A stretch of 64,000 nucleotides of DNA from Alkalihalobacillus sp. LMS6 (GCF_024362765.1 NZ_CP093302.1:3533564-3597563), one strand, 5' to 3'; positions 35,183 through 43,732 are shown, counted from the stretch's first letter. Made by a program: numbers and translations. Notes: a model not told the origin generated them from the letters alone.

Positions 35183-35473
35183 ATAGTTGTTAATCGCAAT
35201 GACCTCATATGCTGCTAACCCAATAAACAAGACTGATATGGCCGTCATAAATAGGAAAGCGCGTTGTGATTTTTTCTCTTTGTCCGTTTTTTGATAATGG
35301 TCTAAAGATAGAAAGAAAATGGCTAGTCCGGCTGAAGACATTAACACTGCCATAAGCCAGCCCATAAATACTGGGTTTGACGCACCCCCAGCGAACAAAG
35401 CAATAAAATTGACTAAGAACGTTAGAATTAATAAACAGATAAACCCATAGCCAATTTTACGGTAAATCCCCAT
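35180..35473 (-). CDS. Small three-helix membrane protein, XRE neighbour
   Basis: The start is the ATG at 35473-35471, six bases after CGGAGGTG. The product has 97 residues with three helices (about 7-28, 37-55, 70-92) and a hydrophilic loop DHYQKTDKEKKSQR between helices 2 and 3. This is the DUF2178-like membrane partner that commonly accompanies short XRE regulators in Firmicutes. What such pairs sense is not known. Confidence 0.7.
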   Translation of the reverse strand: MGIYRKIGYGFICLLILTFLVNFIALFAGGASNPVFMGWLMAVLMSSAGLAIFFLSLDHYQKTDKEKKSQRAFLFMTAISVLFIGLAAYEVIAINNY

Positions 35474-35561
35474 AACAAACACCTCCGTACTCCATCAAAC
35501 ATTCTTCACTTATTATAGCAAGCTTGTCTCCATGCTCCAACTTAAACATCATCAACGATAA

Positions 35562-35625
35562 TAGTTGTTACACGAACTAAATTGACAGCCCCGCTCCCTT
35601 GATGATATAGTTGTTGCACAAACTA
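35562..35625 (+). promoter_or_regulatory. MarR-gene promoter with two matching operators
   Basis: TTGACA (35582-35587) and TATAGT (35606-35611) form a promoter with 18-base spacing. Two near-identical 18-base boxes flank it: TAGTTGTTACACGAACTA at 35562-35579 and TAGTTGTTGCACAAACTA at 35608-35625. Each is a dyad (TAGTT-N8-AACTA). Box 1 abuts the -35 and box 2 covers the -10, so a bound MarR would block RNA polymerase. The MarR gene starts at 35649. Confidence 0.78.
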
Positions 35626-35648
35626 AATTAAAAAGGAGCACGGTTGCT

Positions 35649-36086
35649 GTGTTTGAATCGTTTGATGAGTCAATTGGGTTTATGACCGCACAGACGCACC
35701 GAACCATGTTTCGCGCGTTTACAGCCTATTTAAAAACATACGGAATTACGCCTGAACAATGGACTGTCATAAAGCGCCTCCATTCACATGGAGATCTCCC
35801 CCAAAAGGAATTAGCCGCTGTTTCTGAAAAAGATAAAGCCACGCTAACTCGTATCGTTGATCTATTAGAACGTAAGACCATAATCGTCAAAAGAAACAAT
35901 CCTGAAGACAAACGCTCCCACTATGTGAGTCTGACCGAACGAGGTTCTACCTTATATGAACGCATTCTTCCAGGTACAGAAGCATTTTACCAAGACATCG
36001 TGGCCGACATTAGCGAGTCTGATCTTCAGACGTATGTGCAAACCTTAAAGAAAATTCGGCAAAAAAGCCTCCAATACTTAGAATAA
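35649..36086 (+). CDS. MarR-family transcriptional regulator
   Basis: The start is the GTG at 35649, after AAAGGAGC. The product has 145 residues with the winged helix-turn-helix of MarR proteins: TPEQWTVIKRLHSHGDLPQKELA, AVSEKDKATLTRIVDLLERKTIIVKRNNPEDKRSHYVSLTERG (wing with the conserved D-x-R-S/R). Helices at both ends (about 5-30 and 118-145) form the dimer interface. Two identical-looking operators over its promoter show autorepression. It lies 13 bases before a YczE-like membrane protein, which is therefore the regulated target. Confidence 0.9.
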   Translation: MFESFDESIGFMTAQTHRTMFRAFTAYLKTYGITPEQWTVIKRLHSHGDLPQKELAAVSEKDKATLTRIVDLLERKTIIVKRNNPEDKRSHYVSLTERGSTLYERILPGTEAFYQDIVADISESDLQTYVQTLKKIRQKSLQYLE

Positions 36087-36099
36087 AGAAGGGATCTAT

Positions 36100-36750
36100 T
36101 TGCAGTCATTCAACCGATACGCTCTTTTTTCGTTCGGTCTATTTTTTATGGGCATAGGCATTGCCCTCACCACACGATCGGAATTAGGGACATCACCAAT
36201 ATCAAGCGTTCCATACGTATTAAGTTTGTCGTTGCCTTTATCAATTGGTACGTTCACATTTCTCCTACTCGCTTTTTTTGTGCTTGTACAGAAAGTAATT
36301 TTGGGCTCGACGTTTCCACCTTTACACTATTTACAACTTTTAATTGCGCCGCTCCTTGGCCTCTTTATTGATTTCGGGATGTTCATAACAGCATTTATCC
36401 ACCCATCTTTTTACCTAGAAAAGCTAAGTCTCGTAATCATTGGTTGCCTCTTCCTCGCTTTAGGAGTAACGTTACAAATTGAAGCAAAAACAATTATGAA
36501 TGCAGGCGAAGCCATTGTTAAAGTGCTAGCGGATCGCTTAAATAAACCATTTAGTTCCGTTAAAGTTTCGTTTGATTGGGGGCTTGTCGGTGTTGGCATC
36601 CTCTTGTCGTTTATTTCTTTCGGTGGACTTGTTGGCATTCGTGAAGGAACAATCCTTTCAGCCTTTCTTGTAGGGTTCTTCATTAAGCTTTTAAGGAAAG
36701 GTCTTTTTGCAGGAAAGAGTAGAAAAAAAGCTACAAACCCGAGTAACTAA
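36100..36750 (+). CDS. YczE/DUF6198-type membrane protein
   Basis: The start is a TTG at 36100 with AAGAAGGGATC upstream. The product has 216 residues and five or six membrane helices. The opening FSFGLFFMGIGIALTTRSELGTSPISSVPYVLSL is the signature of the YczE/YitT-like group, with the conserved LGTSP motif; LGVTLQIEAKTIMNAGEA follows in the second half. Function is unknown. Because it sits under a MarR promoter, export or sensing of a small toxic compound is a plausible role. It ends in a basic tail (RKGLFAGKSRKKA). Confidence 0.8.
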   Translation: MQSFNRYALFSFGLFFMGIGIALTTRSELGTSPISSVPYVLSLSLPLSIGTFTFLLLAFFVLVQKVILGSTFPPLHYLQLLIAPLLGLFIDFGMFITAFIHPSFYLEKLSLVIIGCLFLALGVTLQIEAKTIMNAGEAIVKVLADRLNKPFSSVKVSFDWGLVGVGILLSFISFGGLVGIREGTILSAFLVGFFIKLLRKGLFAGKSRKKATNPSN

Positions 36751-36766
36751 TCGGGTCTGTAGCTTG
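36722..36766 (-). terminator. Terminator overlapping the ends of the YczE-like and unknown genes
   Basis: AAGCTACAAACCCGA (36728-36742) pairs with TCGGGTCTGTAGCTT (36751-36765), with one G-T pair; the A run at 36723-36729 gives the T tract for the minus strand. The convergent stop codons at 36750 and 36747 lie in the loop. Confidence 0.85.
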
Positions 36767-37127
36767 TTAGACGATCAAATTTCTTTAATTGCGATGCAGA
36801 TAAAACTGTTTCAATTACCGATAAGGCGCTAGTTTGTTCATGTTGAAAGCCGAGCAAATAGCGTTTCTTTTTCGTGGACTTTTCACTCGCATCAATTGAT
36901 GTTGGCTCATAATGAAACGTTTCCTTCGCTCTCCTTTCGCTGAGAGCCTGAACCGTTTCATATGTGTCCTCTCCAAAACCTAAAAACAAGTACCGGACGC
37001 CATCAATTTTGACAACATCGCTTCGATCTTTAACAAACATGAGTGCATAGGTTGGCTCTACTCGTGAGCCGATTTCACCTTTTGTCCGTTTGACAAAAAT
37101 CCCTCTTGCTTTAAAAAATTGGATCAT
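36747..37127 (-). CDS. Protein of unknown function downstream of TetR gene
   Basis: The product has 126 residues, basic, soluble, with an N-terminal half containing ARGIFVKRTKGEIGSRVEP and YLFLGFGEDTYETVQAL, then KKKRYLLGFQHEQTSAL. No family is recognised. It lies 13 bases after the TetR gene with AGGAGCTGTAGG before its ATG, so the two form an operon and it is likely under the same TetR control as the divergent MFS gene. Confidence 0.6.
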   Translation of the reverse strand: MIQFFKARGIFVKRTKGEIGSRVEPTYALMFVKDRSDVVKIDGVRYLFLGFGEDTYETVQALSERRAKETFHYEPTSIDASEKSTKKKRYLLGFQHEQTSALSVIETVLSASQLKKFDRLTSYRPD

Positions 37128-37140
37128 TTCCTACAGCTCC

Positions 37141-37722
37141 TCATGCTTTAATTCCGCGCCAATACACTTCCCAAGATTTCTTTGCTTGTTTCATAATGTC
37201 TTCAGGTGCGTAAAACACAACTTCTGTGACGAGCCCTTCAATAAGCGCAAAGTACGTGTAGGCCATAGTCTCTGCTTCTAGTTCATTCGTCAGGTTCCCT
37301 TTTTTTTGCCCGTCTTTCATTAATTCAGTTAAAAGGCTTCGTACCTTACGCTCTGTATCTCCTAACGTATCAGTTAACTGCTTTGCCAGCGGTTGAGGTG
37401 GATATTGTAGGAAACGACTGTAAAATTGGTTTCCTGCGTCATCTTGGGTCCAGTCATGAACATACGTTAGAAAAGCTTTGTAGAGCTGCTTTTCAATTCC
37501 TACGTTCCCTTGGTCGAGGGATTCCTCAATAAACTTGACGTAATCCATTGACATGTCCATCACCAAATCCAAGAACAGTGATTCTTTGTTTTTATAATGC
37601 GCATATAGCGAGGGTTTCTTAATCCCAACATTCTCAGCGATGTTCGCCATCGACGTGCCTTCATATCCTAATGACGCAAAAAGTTCTAAACTCTCTTTTT
37701 TAATTCTTTCTTTAGTATGCAT
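37141..37722 (-). CDS. TetR-family transcriptional regulator
   Basis: The start is the ATG at 37722-37720, after AAAGGGG. The product has 193 residues. The N-terminal helix-turn-helix is typical: KERIKKESLELFASLGYEGTSMANIAENVGIKKPSLYAHYKNKESLFLDLV. The C-terminal 140 residues are the helical ligand-binding and dimerisation domain. It diverges from an MFS transporter gene; two related dyads between them (37769-37789 and 37842-37861) are the probable operators. The layout is that of a drug-responsive repressor with its exporter. Confidence 0.9.
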   Translation of the reverse strand: MHTKERIKKESLELFASLGYEGTSMANIAENVGIKKPSLYAHYKNKESLFLDLVMDMSMDYVKFIEESLDQGNVGIEKQLYKAFLTYVHDWTQDDAGNQFYSRFLQYPPQPLAKQLTDTLGDTERKVRSLLTELMKDGQKKGNLTNELEAETMAYTYFALIEGLVTEVVFYAPEDIMKQAKKSWEVYWRGIKA

Positions 37723-37768
37723 ATCATTCCCCTTTACATCATTCAACGTTTGCGATATAATCCTGATC

Positions 37769-37861
37769 TAACGACCGATCGGTAGGTTACACCATCATTG
37801 TACTGATTTTTTTTTGTCTTGTAAAGCCAGCTTACACGTTAAACCTACCTACCGTTAGGTT
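37769..37861. promoter_or_regulatory. Paired TetR operators between tetR and MFS genes
   Basis: Box 1 at 37769-37789 contains the palindrome ACCGATCGGT within TAAC...GGTTA. Box 2 at 37842-37861 is AACCTACCTACCGTTAGGTT, with AACCTA/TTAGGTT arms. Both share the AACCTACC/GGTAGGTT half-site. One box lies near each gene, so both could be repressed together. Confidence 0.65.
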
Positions 37862-37924
37862 TTTTGTACATGATCAACCATGAATCGGTCATACTATTCT
37901 TATCGCATTAAAGGAGATCATACT

Positions 37925-39130
37925 ATGGCACAAACCTCTTTATTTAAAAACCGCACCTTCGTGCTCTTGCTCATTGCAGGTATTTTTGCCGTTGTTGGTT
38001 TCAGCATGTTCTTAACAACAACGACATGGTATGTGGTCACGATTCTTGGATCTGCAAGCTCTTTAGGGATTGTCTTAATAGCAGCAACGGTTCCTCGATT
38101 ACTGATGATGACATTCGGTGGCGTAGTTGCTGATAAATATAAAAAAACGACTATCATGTTCGGCACCAACTTAGCACAAGGGGTCTTATTATTATCGATT
38201 TATTTCCTTGTTGACCTAGATCAAATGACGTTCCTCCTTTTACTAGGATTAGCCGCCATTTTTGGAACGCTAGATGCATTTTTCGGTCCAGCAAGTTCTT
38301 CTATGATCCCAAAAATTGTTTCAAAAGAACAACTTCAACAGGCAAATGCCTATTTCCAAGGTGTTGACCAAGTTGCCTTCATCCTTGGGCCGATTTTAGC
38401 CGGGTTAATTATGGAATCTGGAACTGTAGCAACGAGCTATCTCGTCGCCACAATCCTTGTTTTCCTGTCTGCCGTTGTGATTTTCCCACCATTTATTAAA
38501 GAAGCACCTGTGGAAAATCAAGTAAAACAAAGCCCACTCAAAGACTTACGTGAAGGATTTAGCTATATTAAAAGCTCCAACTTCTTATTAGTCGGGTTGC
38601 TCGTGTTAATTACACTGAACTTTTTCGTCTTTGGCGCGCTTCATATTGCAATTCCATTACTCGTTGACTTGCACGGTGGAACGCCAATTAACTTAAGTTA
38701 TATGGAAGTAAGCTTAGGTGTAGGGATGGTCATCAGTACGTTCCTTCTAAGTTCAATTCAAATTAAAAGACGCGGATTTACGTCGTTAATGGGTCTGTTT
38801 GCTTCTGTTGGCACGTTACTCATTTTTAGTATCGCACCAAACTTATTAACGCTAACGATTGTTGTGTTTTTCATTGGATTTTCGATGTCGTTTGTGTATA
38901 TTCCATTTTTCACGGCAGCGCAAGAGAATACAGATGCTCGCTTAATGGGACGAGTAATGAGTATTATCTTCCTAGCCATGAATGGATTTGATCCGATTGC
39001 TTATGGATTGGTCAGTGCGCTTGTGGCAGCAAACGTCAGCATTCAGCTTATCTTGTTTAGTCTCGGAGTTGCTGGTCTACTCATTGCCTTCATTGTGAAA
39101 ATCAAAGCACCACATTACGCAAAGTCTTAA
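37925..39130 (+). CDS. MFS exporter under TetR control
   Basis: The start is the ATG at 37925, after AAAGGAGATC. The product has 401 residues and about 12 helices. It has the MFS_3 pattern: FSMFLTTTTWYVVTILGSASSLGIVL, then RLLMMTFGGVVADKYKKTTIM (helix 2-3 motif A variant), and FFGPASSSMIPKIVSKEQLQQANA. The FGPASSS segment is common in macrolide and drug exporters. Divergent TetR and paired operators support inducible export of a toxic compound; the compound is unknown. Confidence 0.87.
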   Translation: MAQTSLFKNRTFVLLLIAGIFAVVGFSMFLTTTTWYVVTILGSASSLGIVLIAATVPRLLMMTFGGVVADKYKKTTIMFGTNLAQGVLLLSIYFLVDLDQMTFLLLLGLAAIFGTLDAFFGPASSSMIPKIVSKEQLQQANAYFQGVDQVAFILGPILAGLIMESGTVATSYLVATILVFLSAVVIFPPFIKEAPVENQVKQSPLKDLREGFSYIKSSNFLLVGLLVLITLNFFVFGALHIAIPLLVDLHGGTPINLSYMEVSLGVGMVISTFLLSSIQIKRRGFTSLMGLFASVGTLLIFSIAPNLLTLTIVVFFIGFSMSFVYIPFFTAAQENTDARLMGRVMSIIFLAMNGFDPIAYGLVSALVAANVSIQLILFSLGVAGLLIAFIVKIKAPHYAKS

Positions 39131-39138
39131 ACATCGAA

Positions 39139-39170
39139 GCCTATCGACTCAAGTCGGTAGGTTTTGTTTA
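39139..39170 (+). terminator. Intrinsic terminator after the MFS gene
   Basis: CCTATCGAC (39140-39148) pairs with GTCGGTAGG (39153-39161), with a TCAA tetraloop and TTTTGTTT. The right arm resembles the TetR half-site GGTAGGTT, probably by chance. Confidence 0.85.
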
Positions 39171-39272
39171 ATTTTTTATATGAATGAATCATGCGTTATA
39201 AAATTGATTCGAAAATCAAAACCGATGTGAAATGTCGAAAAATATTTACAACATGATATGCCGCCTCATTTA

Positions 39273-39316
39273 TGCAATCGTTTGCCCTTTGTTTTCAAGG
39301 AAAGACAAGCTATATA
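39273..39316 (+). promoter_or_regulatory. Promoter and LacI/cre-type operator for the maltodextrin importer
   Basis: TTGTTT (39289-39294) and TATATA (39311-39316) form a promoter with 16-base spacing. TGCAATCGTTTGCC (39273-39286) just upstream matches the cre consensus at 13 of 14 positions and is also a GCAA-N3-TTTGC dyad of the type bound by LacI-family sugar regulators. A second dyad, TTGATT-CGAA-AATCAA, lies at about 39210-39225. Beyond these, the 321-base gap 39131-39451 holds only the MFS terminator. Confidence 0.55.
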
Positions 39317-39451
39317 TGCACCAATTGCACGCCTAGACTCGTTCTTTCCCGGTTATATTTAAGCAGTTGTCCAACATAAACATTCTTTCTTCTACATACA
39401 CCTTTAGCAATGCGTTTGCTTTCTATTATGCACTCAAGGGGGAGAACGAAA

Positions 39452-40771
39452 ATGGTGTTCAAGAAAACAGTTGGTACACTCATTTCAGGAGCATTGTTAA
39501 CGAGTTTTTTAGTTGGTTGTAATGGTGGAGACAAGCAAGAGACGGAAACATCAGAACCAAGTGATCCTAATAACGAACCAACTGAAGAAGCTTTAGTGCC
39601 TGAGGAAGGCGCTCACCTTGTTCTTTGGGATAATAGCGATGAGGAAGCAGAATGGGCTTCCGTAGTAGCTGAAGAGTTTGAAGCAGAATACGGCGTGCCA
39701 GTTGAAGTACAAGAAGTCGGACATACAGAGGCTTCAACAAAATTAGAAACAGATGGACCCGCAGGACTTGGCGCCGATGTTTTTAACTCCGCCCATGATC
39801 ATTTAGGAAAAATGGTCTCTGCAGGGCTTGTTTACGAGAATTATTATGCAAACGATTACAAAGACACATTTATGGATGCCGCCATTAGCGGAACATCGTA
39901 TACCGATAAAGATGGAAATTATCAGCTCTATGGTTATCCGATTGCCATTGAAACGTATGCGCTTTTTTACAATAAAGACATCGTTGAAGAACCACCTGCA
40001 ACATGGGAGGAGTTGTTTGAATCTGCGAAAGCATTTCAAGATGATTCTTCAGGTAGTGAGCGAACATTTGGCTTTATGATGGAGCCAGCAAACTTTTATT
40101 ATACCCACGCCTTTATGGCAGGCTACGGTGGTTATGTGTTTGGCGATAATAACACGAACCCTGAAGACCTTGGAATTGATAATGAAGGCGCAATCCAGTC
40201 AGGCGAATTTTTAAAGACGATGCGTGACGAATTACTTCCACTTGCTATTGAAGATATTACGTATGATGTCATTTCATCCTTTTTCAATGAAGGGAATTTA
40301 GCTTATCGCATTTCGGGTCCTTGGGATGTGCACAATCATCAAAATGCTGGTGTGAATTTTGGTGTTGCCCCCCTTCCACTACTTGAAAACGGAGAAGCGC
40401 CGCAATCGTACTCTGGCATTAAAGCCTACTACGTAAACTCTTATAGTGAGTACCCGATGGCCGCCACATTACTTGCTCAATTTGCTTCCAGTGAAGAGAT
40501 GTTGTTAAAACGCTATGAAATTACCGGGCAGCTTCCACCTGTTGAGTCGTTAATTGATCATGAAACGATTCAAGCAGATGAGATTTCAACAGCATTTTTG
40601 GAGCAGGCGTTAGAAGCGGTTCCGATGCCAAATATGCCGGAAATGATGTCTGTTTGGGGTCCTATGCAAGTTGCTTATACATCTATCTGGAATGATGACA
40701 TGGAGCCAGAGGAAGCTTTAAAGTCTGCTCGCGAGCAGATTGAAGATGCCATTGAAACACAGAATCGATAG
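39452..40771 (+). CDS. mdxE: Maltodextrin-type ABC importer, solute-binding lipoprotein
   Basis: The start is the ATG at 39452, seven bases after AAGGGGGAG. The product has 439 residues. It has a lipoprotein signal with lipobox LVGC, an acidic Thr/Pro/Asn linker, then a maltose-binding-type fold: HLVLWDNSDEEAEWASVVAEEFEAEYGVPVEV, GADVFNSAHDHLGKMVSAGLV, YGYPIAIETYALFYNKD, FNEGNLAYRISGPWDVHN. These match the MalE/MdxE group closely. It binds maltodextrins outside the cell and delivers them to the two permeases downstream. It is highly acidic, as usual for alkaliphile surface proteins. Symbol is by family resemblance and synteny. Confidence 0.85.
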   Translation: MVFKKTVGTLISGALLTSFLVGCNGGDKQETETSEPSDPNNEPTEEALVPEEGAHLVLWDNSDEEAEWASVVAEEFEAEYGVPVEVQEVGHTEASTKLETDGPAGLGADVFNSAHDHLGKMVSAGLVYENYYANDYKDTFMDAAISGTSYTDKDGNYQLYGYPIAIETYALFYNKDIVEEPPATWEELFESAKAFQDDSSGSERTFGFMMEPANFYYTHAFMAGYGGYVFGDNNTNPEDLGIDNEGAIQSGEFLKTMRDELLPLAIEDITYDVISSFFNEGNLAYRISGPWDVHNHQNAGVNFGVAPLPLLENGEAPQSYSGIKAYYVNSYSEYPMAATLLAQFASSEEMLLKRYEITGQLPPVESLIDHETIQADEISTAFLEQALEAVPMPNMPEMMSVWGPMQVAYTSIWNDDMEPEEALKSAREQIEDAIETQNR

Positions 40772-40810
40772 ATGTTAAAAAAGCCATAACCATCCAGTTG
40801 ATTTGTATGT

Positions 40811-40863
40811 TGGCGGACGCTTTCCGTGGGCGCATTGGCACTGTTCCCACTGGAAACGCCGCC
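40811..40863 (+). repeat. Intergenic hairpin repeat between binding protein and permease genes
   Basis: TGGCGGACGCTTTCCGTGGG (40811-40830) and CCCACTGGAAACGCCGCC (40846-40863) form a long imperfect stem with a loop of about 15 bases. No T tract follows. The sequence resembles the GCGGACGCTTTCCGCGGGC elements scattered in many Bacillaceae genomes. In this position it may protect the 3' end of the binding-protein mRNA so that more binding protein than permease is made. Confidence 0.6.
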
Positions 40864-40975
40864 ATTTTAAACAAAAACTTGGTAACAGCTTTATCGACGC
40901 CCCTTTTGAAAGTGTACATGAATATCCAACTTATCTATCGCTTATACCTTCTACGCTATAAAGGAGTGAGGACAC

Positions 40976-42277
40976 ATGCGTAGTCATAAAAATCGCGGAA
41001 CGCTGCTATCGATTATCTTTATGGGATTTGGACAGCTTTACCACCGTCAATATCTAAAAGGTTGCTTCTTTATTGCTTTGGAAATCTACTTACTTTTATT
41101 TTGGACTTTGCCCTTCCGCAATGCCATGTGGGGACTCTATACATTAGGCGAGACCGAGCAAACACGAGTAGGATTTAACATTGTTCAAGGCGACCACTCA
41201 ATTTTTTTACTCATTGAAGGGATTATTTTCTTACTATGTGGGCTGTTGTTTTTGTGGATGTATTACTTATCCATACGTGATGCTCGTAAAGTAGGATTTC
41301 AACGAGATCAGGGAAAGAAGCCTCATACGTTTAAACAAACGCTTCATTTCCTTTCAGATAAGGGGTTTCCGTATTTCTTATTGATGCCATCTGTTTTATT
41401 TACTGCTTTTCTTACGATTTTACCGCTTATTTTCGGGGTCGCCATTGCGTTTACAAACTATTCAGCTCCCAACCATATTCCTCCAGCATCGTTAGTCGAC
41501 TGGGTCGGCTTTCAAACGTTCATTGATCTATTTAATATGAAAACGTGGAACCGAACGTTTCTAGGCGTTTTTTCTTGGACCATCATTTGGGCAATCTTAG
41601 CAACCCTTACAACGTTTTTCGTTGGATTATTCTTTGCTGTATTACTCAACTCAAAAGGGATTCGCTTTCAAAAATTTTGGCGTAGCATCTATATTTTGCC
41701 TTGGGCCATTCCGTCATTCGTCTCCATTTTAATTATGCGAAATTTATTCAATGGCGAATTCGGACCAATTAATCAATACTTTGAATTTCTTGGACTTGCT
41801 GCCGTCCCTTGGTTAAGTGATCCGAACTGGGCGAAATTCACCCTCGTCCTCGTTAATATTTGGTTTGGCTTTCCATTCTGGATGGTGTTAATGAGTGGTG
41901 TCATGACAAGCATTGACCGTGAGTTGTATCAAGCAGCAGAGGTGGATGGCGCAAACGGACGTCAGCGATTTTGGCGGATTACACTTCCGATTGTGATGTT
42001 CTCAACAGCCCCGTTGCTTATTATGAATTTCGCAGGCAATTTCAATAATTTTAATTTGATTTATTTACTTACTCAAGGTGGACCTGTTAACGTCAACTAT
42101 TCTTACGCAGGCTCAACCGACATTTTAATTTCTTGGATTTATAAGTTAACACTCGACCAGAGCCAGTTTGCCATTGCATCAGTTATTTCAATCTTAATCT
42201 TCCTTGCGCTCGCCGCAATTTCAATTTGGAATTTCAGACGGACGCGAGCATTTAAAGAGGAGGATACGATGCTATGA
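40976..42277 (+). CDS. mdxF: Maltodextrin-type ABC importer, permease 1 (MalF-like)
   Basis: The product has 433 residues with about eight helices; the N-terminal 110 residues form an extra paired-helix extension typical of MalF/MdxF. The inner-membrane permease signature (EAA loop) reads YQAAEVDGANGRQRFWRITLPIV, where the ATPase docks. The stretch GGPVNVNYSYAGSTDILISWIYKLT is typical of MalF. It overlaps mdxG by four bases. No ATPase gene is present in the cluster. AAAGGAGTGAGG precedes the ATG. Confidence 0.87.
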   Translation: MRSHKNRGTLLSIIFMGFGQLYHRQYLKGCFFIALEIYLLLFWTLPFRNAMWGLYTLGETEQTRVGFNIVQGDHSIFLLIEGIIFLLCGLLFLWMYYLSIRDARKVGFQRDQGKKPHTFKQTLHFLSDKGFPYFLLMPSVLFTAFLTILPLIFGVAIAFTNYSAPNHIPPASLVDWVGFQTFIDLFNMKTWNRTFLGVFSWTIIWAILATLTTFFVGLFFAVLLNSKGIRFQKFWRSIYILPWAIPSFVSILIMRNLFNGEFGPINQYFEFLGLAAVPWLSDPNWAKFTLVLVNIWFGFPFWMVLMSGVMTSIDRELYQAAEVDGANGRQRFWRITLPIVMFSTAPLLIMNFAGNFNNFNLIYLLTQGGPVNVNYSYAGSTDILISWIYKLTLDQSQFAIASVISILIFLALAAISIWNFRRTRAFKEEDTML

Positions 42278-43182
42278 CACGCAAACACAAAGAACGAATT
42301 GGCTCCTTTTTTAAACATCTTCTCTTAGTTCTTGTAGCCATCTTCACCATATATCCAGTCATTTGGATCGTCATGGGGTCGTTTAATCCAGGTACGTCTT
42401 TATTCGCCGCACAATTAATACCTGGTATGGACTGGAGTTTGTTTTGGGAAGGAGTACGCCACTTTAGCCCGAGCACGATTTTAGAAGCGTTTAGCTCTAT
42501 TCGCCTTTCGCTCACACATTACAGCCACCTTTTTAGTGAGACACAGTATTTATTGTGGTATAAAAACACATTGAAAATTGCGTTTTGGAACATGATTTTA
42601 TCCACATTCCTTGTTGTGACCGCAGCCTATGCCTTTAGTCGCTTTCGCTTTCCTGGAAGAAAACAAGGGCTTATGGCGATGCTTGTTTTGCAAATGTTCC
42701 CTGGCTTTATGGGCATGATTGCGATTTACATTTTATTGTTACAGTTAAATTTGCTTGATAACCACTGGGGCTTGATTCTTGTCTATGCTGGAGGCTCTAT
42801 TCCGTTTAATGCATGGCTCGTCAAAGGGTATTTTGATACGTTACCGAAAAGCTTAGAAGAAGCGGCCAAAATTGACGGTGCCGGAAACACGACGATTTTT
42901 GCACGTGTTCTCATGCCGTTGTCGGTGCCCATTCTTGTTTTCGTTGCCGTCTCAAACTTTATTGGGCCATGGATGGACTTTATCTTTGCTCGACTAGTAT
43001 TACGATCGAACGAAAACAAAACCCTTGCCATCGGTTTATTCGAAATGGTCACAGGACGCGGGAACACAGAATTTACGTTATTTGCTGCAGGAGCCGTCCT
43101 TGTGGCAGTTCCTATTACCATTCTGTTCATGTTGTTTCAACGATTTATGGTGGAGGGGCTTAAAGCAGGTGCAAATAAGTAA
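42274..43182 (+). CDS. mdxG: Maltodextrin-type ABC importer, permease 2 (MalG-like)
   Basis: The product has 302 residues and six helices. The EAA loop is LPKSLEEAAKIDGAGNTTIFARVLMPLSVPI. The MalG-type hallmark NTLKIAFWNMILSTFLVVTAAYAFSRFRFPGRK lies in helices 2-3. The segment between helices 1 and 2 (about 40-90) is long, as in MalG/MdxG. Forms the channel with MdxF. Translation is coupled by the ATGCTATGA overlap. Confidence 0.88.
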   Translation: MTRKHKERIGSFFKHLLLVLVAIFTIYPVIWIVMGSFNPGTSLFAAQLIPGMDWSLFWEGVRHFSPSTILEAFSSIRLSLTHYSHLFSETQYLLWYKNTLKIAFWNMILSTFLVVTAAYAFSRFRFPGRKQGLMAMLVLQMFPGFMGMIAIYILLLQLNLLDNHWGLILVYAGGSIPFNAWLVKGYFDTLPKSLEEAAKIDGAGNTTIFARVLMPLSVPILVFVAVSNFIGPWMDFIFARLVLRSNENKTLAIGLFEMVTGRGNTEFTLFAAGAVLVAVPITILFMLFQRFMVEGLKAGANK

Positions 43183-43256
43183 GCCACATCGTGTATAGAG
43201 TAGCCAAAACGTCCATACTACTAAGAAAAAAAGTTGCACGAAAGGAAGGCACTCCC

Positions 43257-43697
43257 ATGCACATGGACGCACATGAAGTGGAAACGTTAAATCAATTATT
43301 GGAAGGACAATACATGGGGATTCATACGTATGAGCATTATTTAAAACATCTTGCAGAAGACTCCTCTTTACACGAAACGATGTCTCATATCCATGACGAT
43401 TTGGAAAACCATGCATCGTTACTCGCAACCCGTATTCGAGATCTTGACGGTGTACCAGTGAAAAATGAAGGCCCATTTGGTACAGTTCAACGCTGGATGA
43501 GCGAAGTATTTGATCACCCTCATGGAGAACAAGATATTCTAAAACACGCGATTAAAGGCGAAAACATTTATGGCATTCGGATGTCGGAAAAAATCGCGAG
43601 GCACGGTCTCGATGAGGAAAGCTTAGCTGTCGTGCGCCGCATCATCGATGAACAGCGCGAGCATGTCGATACATTAAAAAGCAAACTCCATCATTAA
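43257..43697 (+). CDS. DUF2383/PA2169-type ferritin-like four-helix protein
   Basis: The start is the ATG at 43257, seven bases after AAGGAAGG. The product has 146 residues, almost all helical. It has the ferritin-like pattern with regularly spaced Glu and His: EVETLNQLLEGQYMGIHTYEHYLKHL, HETMSHIHDDLENHASLLATRI, then AIKGENIYGIRMSEKIARH and RRIIDEQREHVDTLKSKL. The E-x6-Y/H and E-x2-H pairs could bind a di-iron centre. It follows the maltodextrin importer by 74 bases, probably as a separate function; a stress-related role is inferred from the family. Confidence 0.75.
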   Translation: MHMDAHEVETLNQLLEGQYMGIHTYEHYLKHLAEDSSLHETMSHIHDDLENHASLLATRIRDLDGVPVKNEGPFGTVQRWMSEVFDHPHGEQDILKHAIKGENIYGIRMSEKIARHGLDEESLAVVRRIIDEQREHVDTLKSKLHH

Positions 43698-43701
43698 AAA
43701 T

Positions 43702-43732
43702 AGACCAGCTGGTTAACCAGCTGGCCTTTTTT
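43702..43732. terminator. Bidirectional terminator with palindromic stem
   Basis: CCAGCTGG-TTAA-CCAGCTGG at 43705-43724 is a perfect palindrome, followed by six T. It lies between the ferritin-like gene and the convergent amylase gene and touches the amylase stop codon. Confidence 0.88.
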
